Source: an uncultured Oscillibacter sp. (lineage in GTDB: Bacteria > Bacillota > Clostridia > Oscillospirales > Oscillospiraceae). Taken from it: a stretch of 64,000 nucleotides of DNA. The notes below the pieces were generated by a model that was not told where the DNA came from, ran no database searches, and saw only the letters and a list, made by a program, of their open reading frames with translations. Positions 1 through 8,181 of the stretch are shown here, piece by piece (the stretch's first letter is position 1; each line of letters opens with the position of its first letter). The stretch spans positions 149,138-213,137 of the forward strand of contig CAJTZI010000001.1 of NCBI GenBank assembly GCA_910584075.1, given 5' to 3'. Both the position numbers and the translations under genes were made by a program.

Positions 1-1
1 G

Positions 2-1150
2 CTGGGGATCCGGGTGATTCTGGACGGCGTGTTCAATCACACCGGCTCCCAGAGCCTCTATTTCAATGCGGACGGGTTCTACCCCACGGTGGGCGCGGCT
101 CAGAGCCAGGACAGCCCCTACGCCGGCTGGTTTTCCTTCCACCCATGGCCCACGGATTATGACGCCTGGTGGGGCATCCGCACCCTGCCCGCCGTCCGGG
201 AGGAGAGCCCCTCTTATATTGACTACATGGTGGAGGGAAATCACTCCATCATCCGCCGCTGGCTTCGGGCCGGAGCCAGCGGCTGGCGGCTGGACGTGGC
301 CGACGAGCTGCCGGACTGGTTCATTGAGAAAATTCGCTCCGTCATGGACCGGGACTTTCCCGACGCCTTTCTCCTGGGGGAGGTCTGGGAGGACGCCAGC
401 ACCAAGGTGGCCTACTCCCGGCGGCGGCGGTACCTGCTGGGCCGGGAGCTCCACGGCGTAATGAACTACCCCTTCCGCACCTCTTTGCTGGAGTATCTGC
501 GGCAGGAGCGGGCGGAGCACTTTCAGGACGCCATGGAGACCCTGCGGGAGAACTATCCCCCTGCGGCCTTCTACTCCGCCATGAATTTCCTGGGCACCCA
601 CGACACTCCCCGGGTGCTGACGGTGCTGGGAGCCGATGTCCTGCTGGAGAGCCGGGAGGCCCGGGCCTGCTACCGTCTCTCCCCCGGTGAGCGGGACCGG
701 GGGCTCCGCCGCCTGCGGCTGGCCGCCCTGGTCCTCTTCACCTTTCCCGGGGCCCCCACGGTATACTACGGCGACGAGGCCGGAATGGAGGGCTTTGAAG
801 ACCCCTTCAACCGGGGAACCTATCCCTGGGGCGGTGAAGATCAGAACCTGCTGGGCTGGTTCCGGGTTCTGGGCCGCCTGCGGCGGGACCGGGCACCCCT
901 GCGGACCGGCGGCCTCCGCTGGCTCCACGCCGCAGGACCCCTGCTGGCCTTTGCACGGGAGACGGAGACGGAGGTGCTGACTACGGTGGTCAACGCCTCT
1001 TTGGAAGATCAGCATCTCACCCTCCCCTGGTCCTGCGGTCCGGCAGAGGACCTGCTCACCGCCCGGCGGTTCTCCCCGGCGGAGGGAGGGCTGGAGCTGT
1101 CCCTTCCGCCCCTCAGCGGTCTTCTGCTGGCGGACGCATCCGAACACTGA
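2..1150 (+). CDS. GH13 alpha-amylase-family glycosidase (5' end cut by window)
   Basis: The reading frame is open from the first bases of the window, so the true start lies upstream; the GTG at 14 is internal. It is a glycoside hydrolase family 13 enzyme acting on alpha-1,4/1,6-glucans or maltodextrins. All four GH13 signatures from the (beta/alpha)8 barrel are visible: DGVFNH (region I), GWRLDVADE with the nucleophile Asp (II), LLGEVWED with the acid/base Glu (III) and LGTHDTPR (IV). A C-terminal beta domain follows. The order and the YYGDEAGMEG stretch resemble neopullulanase/cyclomaltodextrinase types, but the N-terminal domain that would separate these from other alpha-glycosidases is missing. 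No signal peptide can be judged. Confidence 0.88.
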   Translation: MGIRVILDGVFNHTGSQSLYFNADGFYPTVGAAQSQDSPYAGWFSFHPWPTDYDAWWGIRTLPAVREESPSYIDYMVEGNHSIIRRWLRAGASGWRLDVADELPDWFIEKIRSVMDRDFPDAFLLGEVWEDASTKVAYSRRRRYLLGRELHGVMNYPFRTSLLEYLRQERAEHFQDAMETLRENYPPAAFYSAMNFLGTHDTPRVLTVLGADVLLESREARACYRLSPGERDRGLRRLRLAALVLFTFPGAPTVYYGDEAGMEGFEDPFNRGTYPWGGEDQNLLGWFRVLGRLRRDRAPLRTGGLRWLHAAGPLLAFARETETEVLTTVVNASLEDQHLTLPWSCGPAEDLLTARRFSPAEGGLELSLPPLSGLLLADASEH

Positions 1151-1154
1151 CCTG

Positions 1155-1192
1155 GGCGGCGGCCCTGAGACCTGGGTCTCAGGGCCGCCGCC
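1155..1192 (+). terminator. Strong hairpin after the GH13 gene
   Basis: An 18-bp perfect GC-rich stem (GGCGGCGGCCCTGAGACC and its complement) with a 2-base loop lies 4 bases after the GH13 stop. There is no long U tract, so it may work as a terminator, an mRNA 3' end stabiliser, or a barrier separating the gene from the adjacent parS site. Confidence 0.55.
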
Positions 1193-1195
1193 GAT

Positions 1196-1211
1196 TGTTT
1201 CACGTGAAACA
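1196..1211. promoter_or_regulatory. parS: parS centromere site 1
   Basis: The 16-bp palindrome TGTTTCACGTGAAACA is an exact match to the bacterial consensus parS bound by ParB. It lies about 190 bp upstream of parA, between the GH13 terminator and the parAB promoter. Confidence 0.95.
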
Positions 1212-1288
1212 TTCTCTTTTCCCCTGAGCCTACCCGGAAACACAGCTCCCTGATTTTCAAATTTATATCATATTTTGCATATTTAACC

Positions 1289-1317
1289 TTGCAAGGGATG
1301 TCCTCCCCTGTTATAAT
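1289..1317 (+). promoter_or_regulatory. Sigma-A promoter for parAB
   Basis: TTGCAA (1289-1294), a 17-base spacer and TATAAT (1312-1317) stand 85 bases before the parA start. The surrounding 1250-1330 stretch is distinctly AT-rich compared with the flanking genes. Confidence 0.6.
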
Positions 1318-1401
1318 GTTTTCGTATAAGACCCCGCCCATCTCTTGGCGGCGGGCACAAACAGGCGCAGCCCGCCTGGAGTTTGGAAAGTAGGTGCCTC
1401 C

Positions 1402-2160
1402 GTGGCAAAAATTATCGCAATCGTCAATCAAAAGGGCGGAGTTGGTAAGACCACCACCTGTGTGAATCTCTCCGCCGCCCTTACCGAAGCGGGGAAAAAA
1501 ATACTGCTGTGCGACTTTGATCCCCAAGCCAACTCCACCTCCGGCATGGGAGTGGACAAGACCGTCTCCAAGGGGATCTACGACGTGCTGATCGGGGAGA
1601 TCCCCGCCGAATCCGCCCTGGTACATACCAGATACGGCGATGTGCTGCCCTCCAACAAGGCTCTGGCAGGGGCGGGCATTGAGATGATCGGTATGGAGCG
1701 CCGGGAATTTTTGCTGCGGGAGGCTCTGCATCAGGTCAGCGACCGCTATGACTATCTGTTTATTGACTGCCCTCCCTCCCTGGAGCTGCTGACTGTAAAC
1801 GCCCTTTGCGCTGCCGACGCCATTCTGGTGCCGGTTCAGGGGGAGTACTTCGCCCTGGAGGGTCTCAGCGACCTAATGAACACCGTCCGTATTGTCCGCC
1901 GCTCCCTGAATCCCCGGCTGGAGATGGAGGGCGTGCTGCTGACCATGTTTGACGGGCGGACCAATCTCTCCCTCCAGGTGGCGGAGGAGGTCAAGCACTA
2001 CTTCCCCGGCAAGGTGTACGCCACCGTCATTCCCCGGAACGTCCGCCTCTCCGAGGCCCCCAGCCACGGAAAACCCATCAGCGCCTACGACCGCACCTCC
2101 CGGGGGGCGGAGTCCTACGCGGCGCTGGCGGCGGAGTTTTTGAAAAAGCAGGGCGCGTAA
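1402..2160 (+). CDS. parA: Chromosome partitioning ATPase ParA/Soj
   Basis: A 252-residue ParA-type ATPase that positions ParB-parS complexes and, in Gram-positives, also modulates DnaA. The GTG start at 1402 is chosen because it gives the canonical N terminus AKIIAIVNQKGGVGKTTT with the deviant Walker A motif next to the start; the upstream in-frame ATG at 1345 adds an uncharacteristic 19 residues. CDFDPQANST (Walker A') and FIDCPPSL (Walker B) follow, and the C-terminal half ends near SYAALAAEFLKK. It is followed after 24 bases by parB and sits between two perfect parS sites, which fits a chromosomal parABS locus. Motifs leave little doubt about the family. Confidence 0.95.
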   Translation: MAKIIAIVNQKGGVGKTTTCVNLSAALTEAGKKILLCDFDPQANSTSGMGVDKTVSKGIYDVLIGEIPAESALVHTRYGDVLPSNKALAGAGIEMIGMERREFLLREALHQVSDRYDYLFIDCPPSLELLTVNALCAADAILVPVQGEYFALEGLSDLMNTVRIVRRSLNPRLEMEGVLLTMFDGRTNLSLQVAEEVKHYFPGKVYATVIPRNVRLSEAPSHGKPISAYDRTSRGAESYAALAAEFLKKQGA

Positions 2161-2184
2161 GCGTCCTTTTGAAAGGAGCACCAC

Positions 2185-3090
2185 ATGGCATCCAAAAAGC
2201 CCACCGGCCTCGGCCGGGGCCTCGGCGCCCTGCTGGGCGACGATGTATTGAAAACCGAATCCACCGGCAGTCTGTCTCTGCCCATCTCCCAGGTGGAGAC
2301 CTGCTCCTCCCAGCCCCGGAAGCTCTTTGACGAGGAGGCGCTGGCGGAGCTGGCGGACTCCATCCGGGAGCACGGCATTATTCAGCCCCTGACGGTGCGC
2401 AAGCTCTCCTCCGGCTACTATCAGATCATCGCCGGGGAGCGGCGCTGGCGGGCCGCCCGGCTGGCGGGCCTCCAGGAGGTCCCCGCCATTGTCATCGAGG
2501 CGGACGACCGCAAGGCCGCGGAGCTGGCTATGATCGAAAACCTCCAGCGAGAGGATTTGAACCCCATGGAGGAGGCCGCCGGCTTCCAGGCCCTTATGGA
2601 AAACTACCATATGACCCAGGAGGAGGCGGCTCAGCGGGTGGGAAAATCCCGCAGCGCCGTGGCCAACGCCCTGCGCCTGCTGGGTCTGACCCCCTCCGTC
2701 CGGGAGATGGTGGAGCTGGGAAAGCTCTCCGCCGGCCACGCCCGGGCCCTGCTTCCCCTCTCCCCTGTCGTACAGGAGAGCACCGCCGCCATGGTGGTCC
2801 TCCAGGAGCTGTCTGTCCGGGAGACGGAGCGGCTGGCCAAGAAAATGGGGAAACAGCCCCCCGTTGAGCCGGACCCCGTGGGAGGGAAAAAACCTCCCAT
2901 GGACGTGGACTACACCGCCGAGGCCCAGAAGGACCTCTCCTCCCGGCTGGGACGGGGCGTGAAGATTGTCACAGGCCGGAAGAAGGGACGCATTGAGCTG
3001 GAGTACTACGGCGTGGACGATCTTAACGACCTGCTGGACGCCCTGGCTCTCATCCGGGTGAAAAAAGCGGGGAAAGGACCGGAGGCATGA
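2185..3090 (+). CDS. parB: Chromosome partitioning protein ParB/Spo0J
   Basis: A 301-residue parS-binding CTPase that loads and slides on DNA around parS and recruits SMC. The basic start (GLGRGLGALLG near residue 10), the ParB/Srx CTP-binding core with GERRWRAARLAG (about residues 75-90), ENLQREDLNPMEEA, and a helix-turn-helix around MTQEEAAQRVGKSRSAVANA are all present, followed by a C-terminal dimerisation region. A clear AAAGGAG ribosome binding site precedes the ATG. Its stop overlaps the ATG of the next gene by 4 bases, so that gene is probably co-translated. The two parS sites at 1196 and 4755 are its likely local targets. Confidence 0.96.
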   Translation: MASKKPTGLGRGLGALLGDDVLKTESTGSLSLPISQVETCSSQPRKLFDEEALAELADSIREHGIIQPLTVRKLSSGYYQIIAGERRWRAARLAGLQEVPAIVIEADDRKAAELAMIENLQREDLNPMEEAAGFQALMENYHMTQEEAAQRVGKSRSAVANALRLLGLTPSVREMVELGKLSAGHARALLPLSPVVQESTAAMVVLQELSVRETERLAKKMGKQPPVEPDPVGGKKPPMDVDYTAEAQKDLSSRLGRGVKIVTGRKKGRIELEYYGVDDLNDLLDALALIRVKKAGKGPEA

Positions 3091-3674
3091 TGCTGGAGCG
3101 GCGCAGCGGCACGGGAGAGCCCGTCTCCCCCCTGACGGAGAAAAACAACCGCTCCGGCGGAAAAAAGCCGGTGATCGTCTATATTCTCGTTCTCTTCGCC
3201 GTGGCCTTTCTGCTGATGATCTGGTCCCTGATCTCTCACCAGCGGAGCAACACCGAGGCCATCGGCCGGCTCCAGGGCTCCGTCTCCGCCATGCAGGAGG
3301 TGCAGGAGCTCCAGGAGCAGGTCATTCAGCTTCAAAAGGAGCTGGCGGAGGTCAAGGAACAGCTGAAACAGGAGCAGGAGGCCGCCGAGACCACCGCTGC
3401 TGCGGCCCAGGATGAAGCCGTCGCGCTTTTGACGGAACGGGACAGCCTGGAGGCGCAGGTCGCCGCCCTGACGGCTCTCTACCGGCTTCAGCAGCTCTAC
3501 GCCGCCCGGGACCTGGAGTCCTGCGAGGCGGAGATCAGCGCACTGGGATCCGGGTCCCTTCTGGACAGTCTGGACGCCGTCTCCCGAGAGAGGGACTGGA
3601 GCGTCACGCCGCCGTCGGAGCGGTATCTGGAGCTGAAAGAGGCTGTGAGAGCCCTGGAGGACCAGGCGCCGTGA
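3087..3674 (+). CDS. Single-pass membrane coiled-coil protein coupled to parB
   Basis: A 195-residue protein of no recognised family. A short basic cytoplasmic N terminus is followed by one transmembrane helix (about residues 28-50, rich in V, I, L, F) and a long Glu/Gln-rich coiled coil (about 60-130, repeated ELQEQ and KELAEVKEQ patterns), then a helical C-terminal region ending LVALEDQ-like. The start overlaps the parB stop (ATGA), implying translational coupling with the partition operon. By architecture it resembles FtsB/DivIC-like or ZapB-like anchored coiled coils, but no sequence signature shows this. A role in tethering the origin or divisome to the membrane is only inference from context. 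Confidence 0.7.
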   Translation: MMLERRSGTGEPVSPLTEKNNRSGGKKPVIVYILVLFAVAFLLMIWSLISHQRSNTEAIGRLQGSVSAMQEVQELQEQVIQLQKELAEVKEQLKQEQEAAETTAAAAQDEAVALLTERDSLEAQVAALTALYRLQQLYAARDLESCEAEISALGSGSLLDSLDAVSRERDWSVTPPSERYLELKEAVRALEDQAP

Positions 3675-3740
3675 AGAAGTTCCGGAGGCCGGCCTGCCGG
3701 CGACCGCCCGCTGACAGCGGAGAGGTGAAAGGAGGACGCC

Positions 3741-4235
3741 ATGAAATGGCGGAAAGCCCATTGGAGACCCGCAGCCGCTGTCTTAATCCTGCTGCTGGCG
3801 TGGACCCTCTGGTACGCCCGGCCTGTGGACATCTACGGTCTGGGCATGGGCGAGTTAGAGGCCATCAGCGCCGGTGTGATACACAACAAACCCGGCCAGG
3901 GCGTCGATCTCGTCTGGAGCACCGGTGCGGTAGCAGATGACAGCCAGTGGCAGACAGTCCTGAAAGAAGTGGAAGGCCTGCGGTTCCGCCGCCCCCCCGG
4001 CAACCCGATTCGAGAATACCTCCAGGACGGAACCGTCAAAACCGAGCCGGCGGACCGGACCAGTGTCCTTTTCTATTTCGTAGATCAGGACGGCCGGTCC
4101 CTGATGATGGAAATCGGCGCGGGCCGTTCCATCTATACCTCCCCATATACAGACAGCAATCTCCCGATATTCCTCTCCGGCGGAGAGGACGCCGTTCAGG
4201 CTCTGACGGAGCGGTTGCTTCTGATGGAGGAATAA
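3741..4235 (+). CDS. Small membrane-anchored protein, intact copy of a tandem pair
   Basis: A 164-residue protein with an N-terminal hydrophobic anchor (about residues 9-26, following MKWRKAHWRP) and the sequence YARPVDIY just outside it. The rest is a small, probably beta-rich extracytoplasmic domain. The family is not recognised. A GAAAGGAGG ribosome binding site lies just upstream of the ATG. The following gene at 4238 begins with nearly the same 35 codons, so this is a tandem duplication. It probably belongs to the parAB transcript, although no functional link is visible. Confidence 0.65.
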   Translation: MKWRKAHWRPAAAVLILLLAWTLWYARPVDIYGLGMGELEAISAGVIHNKPGQGVDLVWSTGAVADDSQWQTVLKEVEGLRFRRPPGNPIREYLQDGTVKTEPADRTSVLFYFVDQDGRSLMMEIGAGRSIYTSPYTDSNLPIFLSGGEDAVQALTERLLLMEE

Positions 4236-4237
4236 CC

Positions 4238-4743
4238 ATGAACTGGCTGAAAGCGCATTGGAAGGCCACAGCCGCTGTCTTAATCCTGCTGCTGGCGTGG
4301 GGAAGCTGGTACGCCCGGCCGGTGGACATCTACACTTTGTCACCGGATATCCAAGACCCGGATGAAATACATGTTGATGTCCAGCCAGCCTCTCCCAATA
4401 GGAAGACGGAAAATCGGGGCCTTTGGTCCGGGAGACCCGGAGGGAGATGCGGTGCTGGGGGAGATGGTGGCCCTGCGGTTCCGCCGCTCTCCCTGGAATT
4501 TTTCCCTTCAATTTTTGCACCAGTGGTTCCCCTCAGAGACTGTAATCCTGGAAGAGGATCACTGTATGCGGATTCACGTCCGCTTTCGCCAGGAAAAACC
4601 CCCTGATACTCTGTTCTGGGCAGACAACTGGAACTATGGATCCCCTCTACTCCAACCGGATCCTTATGCTCTGGATGGAGGACAGCCGGGAGACCGGGGC
4701 CGCTCTCTGCGGCACGCTCTGGATACTGCCGGAGAAGTCATAA
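4238..4743 (+). pseudogene. Frameshifted paralogue of the 3741-4235 gene
   Basis: The start repeats the upstream gene: MNWLKAHWKATAAVLILLL then YARPVDIY, versus MKWRKAHWRPAAAVLILLL and YARPVDIY. Around 4360-4440 the protein-like sequence leaves the initial frame and continues in another (containing VALRFRRSPW, matching VEGLRFRRPPG of the intact copy). Near 4650 a third frame reads plausibly to a TAA at 4741-4743. At least one, probably two, frameshifts therefore break it. The initial frame, if translated alone, would give a 122-residue product ending at 4606. The DNA identity of the two anchors is high, the distal parts diverge. Confidence 0.6.
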
Positions 4744-4754
4744 CCCGCTTTCAT

Positions 4755-4770
4755 TGTTTCACGTGAAACA
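4755..4770. promoter_or_regulatory. parS: parS centromere site 2
   Basis: A second exact copy of TGTTTCACGTGAAACA, 3.5 kb from the first, in the short spacer ahead of serS and about 40 bases upstream of its start. Occupation by ParB could influence serS transcription as well as segregation. Confidence 0.95.
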
Positions 4771-4809
4771 TTTATAAGATACTGATTTTAATTTTGAGGT
4801 GAACCGACC

Positions 4810-6117
4810 ATGCTGGACATGAAATTCATCCGGGAGAACCCGAACATCGTCAAGGAGAACATCAAAAAGAAATTCCAGGAGGAAAAACTGCCCCTGGTGG
4901 ATGAGGCCATCGACCTGGACGTCCGGCGCCGGGCCGCCATCGCCGAGGCGGACCAGCTGCGCTCTGCCCGGAATACCCTGAGCAAGCAGGTGGGTATACT
5001 GATGGGTCAGGCCAAGAAGGACCCGGCGAAGCTCCAGGAGGCGGAGAAGGTCAAGGCCCAGGTGAAAGCCGACGCCGACCGGCTGGCGGAGCTGGAGGGG
5101 CAGGAGGCGGAGCTGGAGGCGGAGCTTCACCAGCGGATGCTGCTGATCCCCCAGATCATCGACCCCTCCGTCCCCATCGGCAAAGACGACAGTGAAAACG
5201 TGGAGGTAGAGCGCTTCGGCGAGGCCAAGACCCCGGACTTCCCCATCCCCTACCACACGGAGATCATGGAGTCCTTTGACGGCATTGACCTGGACGCCGC
5301 AGGGCGGGTCTCCGGCAACGGGTTTTACTACCTGCTGGGGGACATTGCCCGCCTCCACGAGGCGGTGCTGGCCTACGGACGGGACTTTATGATCAACAAG
5401 GGCTTCACCTACTGCATCCCCCCCTTCATGATCCACGGCAACGTGGTGGAGGGCGTCATGAGCCAGACGGACATGGACGGCATGATGTACAAGATTGAGG
5501 GAGAGGACCTGTATCTGATCGGCACCAGCGAACACTCCATGATCGGCCGGTTCATCGACCAGATCGTACCCAGTGAGAAGCTGCCCCAGACTCTCACCTC
5601 CTACTCCCCCTGCTTCCGGAAGGAGAAGGGCGCCCACGGCATCGAGGAGCGGGGCGTATACCGCATCCACCAGTTTGAAAAGCAGGAGATGATTGTGGTC
5701 TGCAAGCCCGAGGAGAGCCGCGACTGGTACGAAAAGCTGTGGCGGTACTCCGTGGAGCTGTTCCGGTCCCTGGATATCCCCGTGCGGCAGTTGGAGTGCT
5801 GCTCCGGAGACCTGGCGGATCTGAAGGTGAAATCCTGCGACATTGAGGCCTGGTCCCCCCGTCAGCAGAAGTACTTTGAGGTCTGCTCTTGCTCCAACCT
5901 GGGAGACGCCCAGGCCCGGCGGCTGCGGATCCGCTACAAGGACGAGAGCGGCAAGATCCAGCTCTGCCACACCCTGAACAACACCTGCGTGGCTCCGCCC
6001 CGGATGCTCATCGCCTTCCTGGAGAACAATCTCCAGTCCGACGGCACCGTGCTGATCCCGGAGGTCCTGCGGCCCTATATGGGCGGCAAGGAGAAGCTGG
6101 TTCCCGGCAAGCACTGA
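4810..6117 (+). CDS. serS: Seryl-tRNA synthetase
   Basis: A 435-residue class II synthetase charging tRNA-Ser (and tRNA-Sec where present). The N-terminal tRNA-binding antiparallel coiled coil spans about residues 1-110 (MLDMKFIRENPNIVKEN start, Glu/Lys-rich arms), followed by the catalytic core with motif 2 (CFRKEKGAHG, then YRIHQFEKQE) and motif 3 near NNTCVAPPRMLIAFLEN. Length matches the family. GAGGTGAAC provides a ribosome binding site in front of the ATG. No T-box is visible in the 65-base spacer, unlike hisS and glyS in this window; a parS site lies there instead. Confidence 0.96.
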   Translation: MLDMKFIRENPNIVKENIKKKFQEEKLPLVDEAIDLDVRRRAAIAEADQLRSARNTLSKQVGILMGQAKKDPAKLQEAEKVKAQVKADADRLAELEGQEAELEAELHQRMLLIPQIIDPSVPIGKDDSENVEVERFGEAKTPDFPIPYHTEIMESFDGIDLDAAGRVSGNGFYYLLGDIARLHEAVLAYGRDFMINKGFTYCIPPFMIHGNVVEGVMSQTDMDGMMYKIEGEDLYLIGTSEHSMIGRFIDQIVPSEKLPQTLTSYSPCFRKEKGAHGIEERGVYRIHQFEKQEMIVVCKPEESRDWYEKLWRYSVELFRSLDIPVRQLECCSGDLADLKVKSCDIEAWSPRQQKYFEVCSCSNLGDAQARRLRIRYKDESGKIQLCHTLNNTCVAPPRMLIAFLENNLQSDGTVLIPEVLRPYMGGKEKLVPGKH

Positions 6118-6228
6118 AAAAACCGGTTTTCCCCATTACGCAGACACGAGAGACCGAACAAGAGGTGAAACACCATCCTTTTTCCAAAAGTCCCCGCAAG
6201 CGCCTCCTCCCCGCCCCGTGACGGCGCA

Positions 6229-7239
6229 GTGGACCTGCTCAAGGCCCTGGCCATCACAGGCGTTATCCTGATTCACGTCTCTGCCGGCGGATACAGCCAT
6301 CCCGTGGGCTCCTTCGACTGGCTCTCCGCCCTGTTCTGGGGCTCTGTCAGCCGCGCCAGCGTGCCCATCTTTCTGATGGTCACCGGGGCGCTGATGCTGG
6401 ACCCCCGCCGGGAGCTCACCCTTCGGCAGCTGTGGCTCCAAAAAATCCCCCGGCTGCTGGCATCCCTGCTGGCCTGGGCCCTGATCTACCAGCTGTGGCA
6501 GATGGGCAGATACGATGGCGGCATCACCCCCCAGGAGCTGGCGGAAGCAGTCAAGCAGGTTCTGGCCTTCCACCACCAAAACCACCTGTACTACCTGCAC
6601 ATGGCCCTGCTGGTCTACGCCCTGCTCCCTGTGACCCGGATCATCACCGCTCACGCGGACCGGCATACGCTGGAATATCTGCTGATCCTGTGGGCCGTTC
6701 TGGGAATTCTCTATCCCACCTTCAAGGGATGCTGGCCCCTGACCTTGCTCCGCGGCATTCCCACCCAATACGGACTGAATCTGACCTACACCAGTGCAGG
6801 CTACGGGCTGCTGGGCTGGTATCTGCGGCAGTACGCCGCCTCCCCCAGACGCTGGGCCCTGACCGGCGCCGCGGGCTTCCTGGTGATCTTCGGCGGAACA
6901 GTTGTCCTCTCCCTGAAAGACGGCAGCCTGAACGAAACGCTGCTGGAGGCGGCCAGTCCCGGCACGGCACTGCTGGCCGCCGGAATCTGCGGCTGGACCT
7001 TCTCCGCTCCGGGAGTACGGCGGACAATGCCGGCACTCCACACCCTGTCCCGGGCATCCTTCTGCGTGTATCTGATCCACCTGATTCCCTGGTGGGAGCT
7101 GGGTCGGCTGGGTCTCAGTGCCGCCGCCGGCCCATGTATTATCCTGATTCCCCTGACCGCCGCCGCCGTGCTGGCCTGTTCCCTGGCGGTGTGGGCGGTT
7201 CTGAGTCGTATTCCCATTTTGGGAAAGTGGCTCACATAA
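6229..7239 (+). CDS. Membrane acyltransferase (acyltransferase family 3)
   Basis: A multi-pass protein of about 336 residues. The N-terminal stretch DLLKALAITGVILIHVSAG, with the conserved His, and RASVPIFLMVTGALML identify the acyltransferase_3/OatA-WecH family that O-acetylates surface polysaccharides or peptidoglycan. About ten hydrophobic segments follow; there is no C-terminal SGNH domain. The GTG at 6229 is too close to the conserved motif. The frame is open back to 6169, and a ribosome-binding-like AGAGGTG (6161-6167) sits 7 bases before an ATC codon at 6175, so the true start may be non-canonical or lost. Substrate cannot be told from sequence. Confidence 0.82.
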   Translation: MDLLKALAITGVILIHVSAGGYSHPVGSFDWLSALFWGSVSRASVPIFLMVTGALMLDPRRELTLRQLWLQKIPRLLASLLAWALIYQLWQMGRYDGGITPQELAEAVKQVLAFHHQNHLYYLHMALLVYALLPVTRIITAHADRHTLEYLLILWAVLGILYPTFKGCWPLTLLRGIPTQYGLNLTYTSAGYGLLGWYLRQYAASPRRWALTGAAGFLVIFGGTVVLSLKDGSLNETLLEAASPGTALLAAGICGWTFSAPGVRRTMPALHTLSRASFCVYLIHLIPWWELGRLGLSAAAGPCIILIPLTAAAVLACSLAVWAVLSRIPILGKWLT

Positions 7240-7370
7240 GTCCAAATTGTATATTTTCTATTTTATTATACAAATAGAAATCGTTCTTCTCCCCTTCCAA
7301 GCAAAAACTCCTCTCCTTCCGCCCCGGGCGGAAGGCGCCAAAAGGCAAATCCAAGAAAAGGCGGTGCCCT

Positions 7371-8117
7371 ATGAGCATTTTTTCATCTCTCTTCTCCAGA
7401 GAAACCGAGGACGACTACGATCTGGAGTCCGGCCGGAGCACGGACGGAATGACCGGTCAGTCCAACAGCGCCCCCACGGGAGAACTGTGCGAGGGAATGC
7501 GCATCGATGTGACAGCTCCGGACGGAGCGCCGCTGCTGGCGGGAAAGATCACAGCCCTCACCTCCACCACATTGACGCTGGAGCGCCTGCCCGGCGGACT
7601 GGCCTTCAAGATCTGCAGTCTGGAGGCCGCCGTGTGCGCCAGCGGCTATGACAAGAAAATGGTGCCCATCAGCCTGCGGGCCACAGTTCAGGAGTCCACC
7701 CGGACTCTCTTGAAGCTGAAAAACGTGCAGGTGGAGACCCACGCCGAAAACCGGGAGGCCTTCCGCCTGCCCCTCAGCGTCCCCGTGTCGCTGTACCGCT
7801 GGGAGGACGACCACTACAAGACCCCGGAGGAGTGCCTTCTGGTGGACATCAGCACCGGCGGCGCCTGCGTGCAGTCAGAGTATATCCACTCCGAGGACGA
7901 GGTGCTGCGGATCCGGCTGAAGCTGGACGACTACACGCCGCTGAACTTCGTGGGCCAGATCGTGCGGTGCATCGAGCATGAGCCGGGACAGTTCCGGTAC
8001 GGCTTCCTCTTCGCCCAGCTGACGGAGGAGGAGATCACCTCTCTGAACAAGATCCTCTTTAATATGCAGACCGGCGTCAAGCGCACCCATATGCGCACGG
8101 AGATCGGTCACTGGTAA
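7371..8117 (+). CDS. PilZ-domain protein with YcgR-like N-terminal domain
   Basis: A 248-residue protein. The C-terminal half carries a PilZ c-di-GMP-binding domain: ENREAFRLPL supplies a partial RxxxR-type arm and VDISTGGACV is the (D/N)xSxxG motif, around residues 125-180. The N-terminal ~100 residues resemble the YcgR/PilZN beta-barrel. Family members control flagellar motility, secretion or polysaccharide production in response to c-di-GMP. The first arginine of RxxxR appears as N/R-E-A-F-R, so ligand binding is likely but should not be assumed. The preceding 130-base spacer is AT-rich (7240-7310) and probably holds its promoter. Confidence 0.8.
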   Translation: MSIFSSLFSRETEDDYDLESGRSTDGMTGQSNSAPTGELCEGMRIDVTAPDGAPLLAGKITALTSTTLTLERLPGGLAFKICSLEAAVCASGYDKKMVPISLRATVQESTRTLLKLKNVQVETHAENREAFRLPLSVPVSLYRWEDDHYKTPEECLLVDISTGGACVQSEYIHSEDEVLRIRLKLDDYTPLNFVGQIVRCIEHEPGQFRYGFLFAQLTEEEITSLNKILFNMQTGVKRTHMRTEIGHW

Positions 8118-8181
8118 GCGGCGGCTTTTTTGATCCGCCTCGTATATTCACACGCATTTTATACTGAAAGGAATCGCTTTT

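Noticed and set aside
1345..1401. ATG-based N-terminal extension of parA
   Set aside because: ParA proteins start with the Walker A region; the added residues look like translated leader, and the promoter -10 is close upstream.
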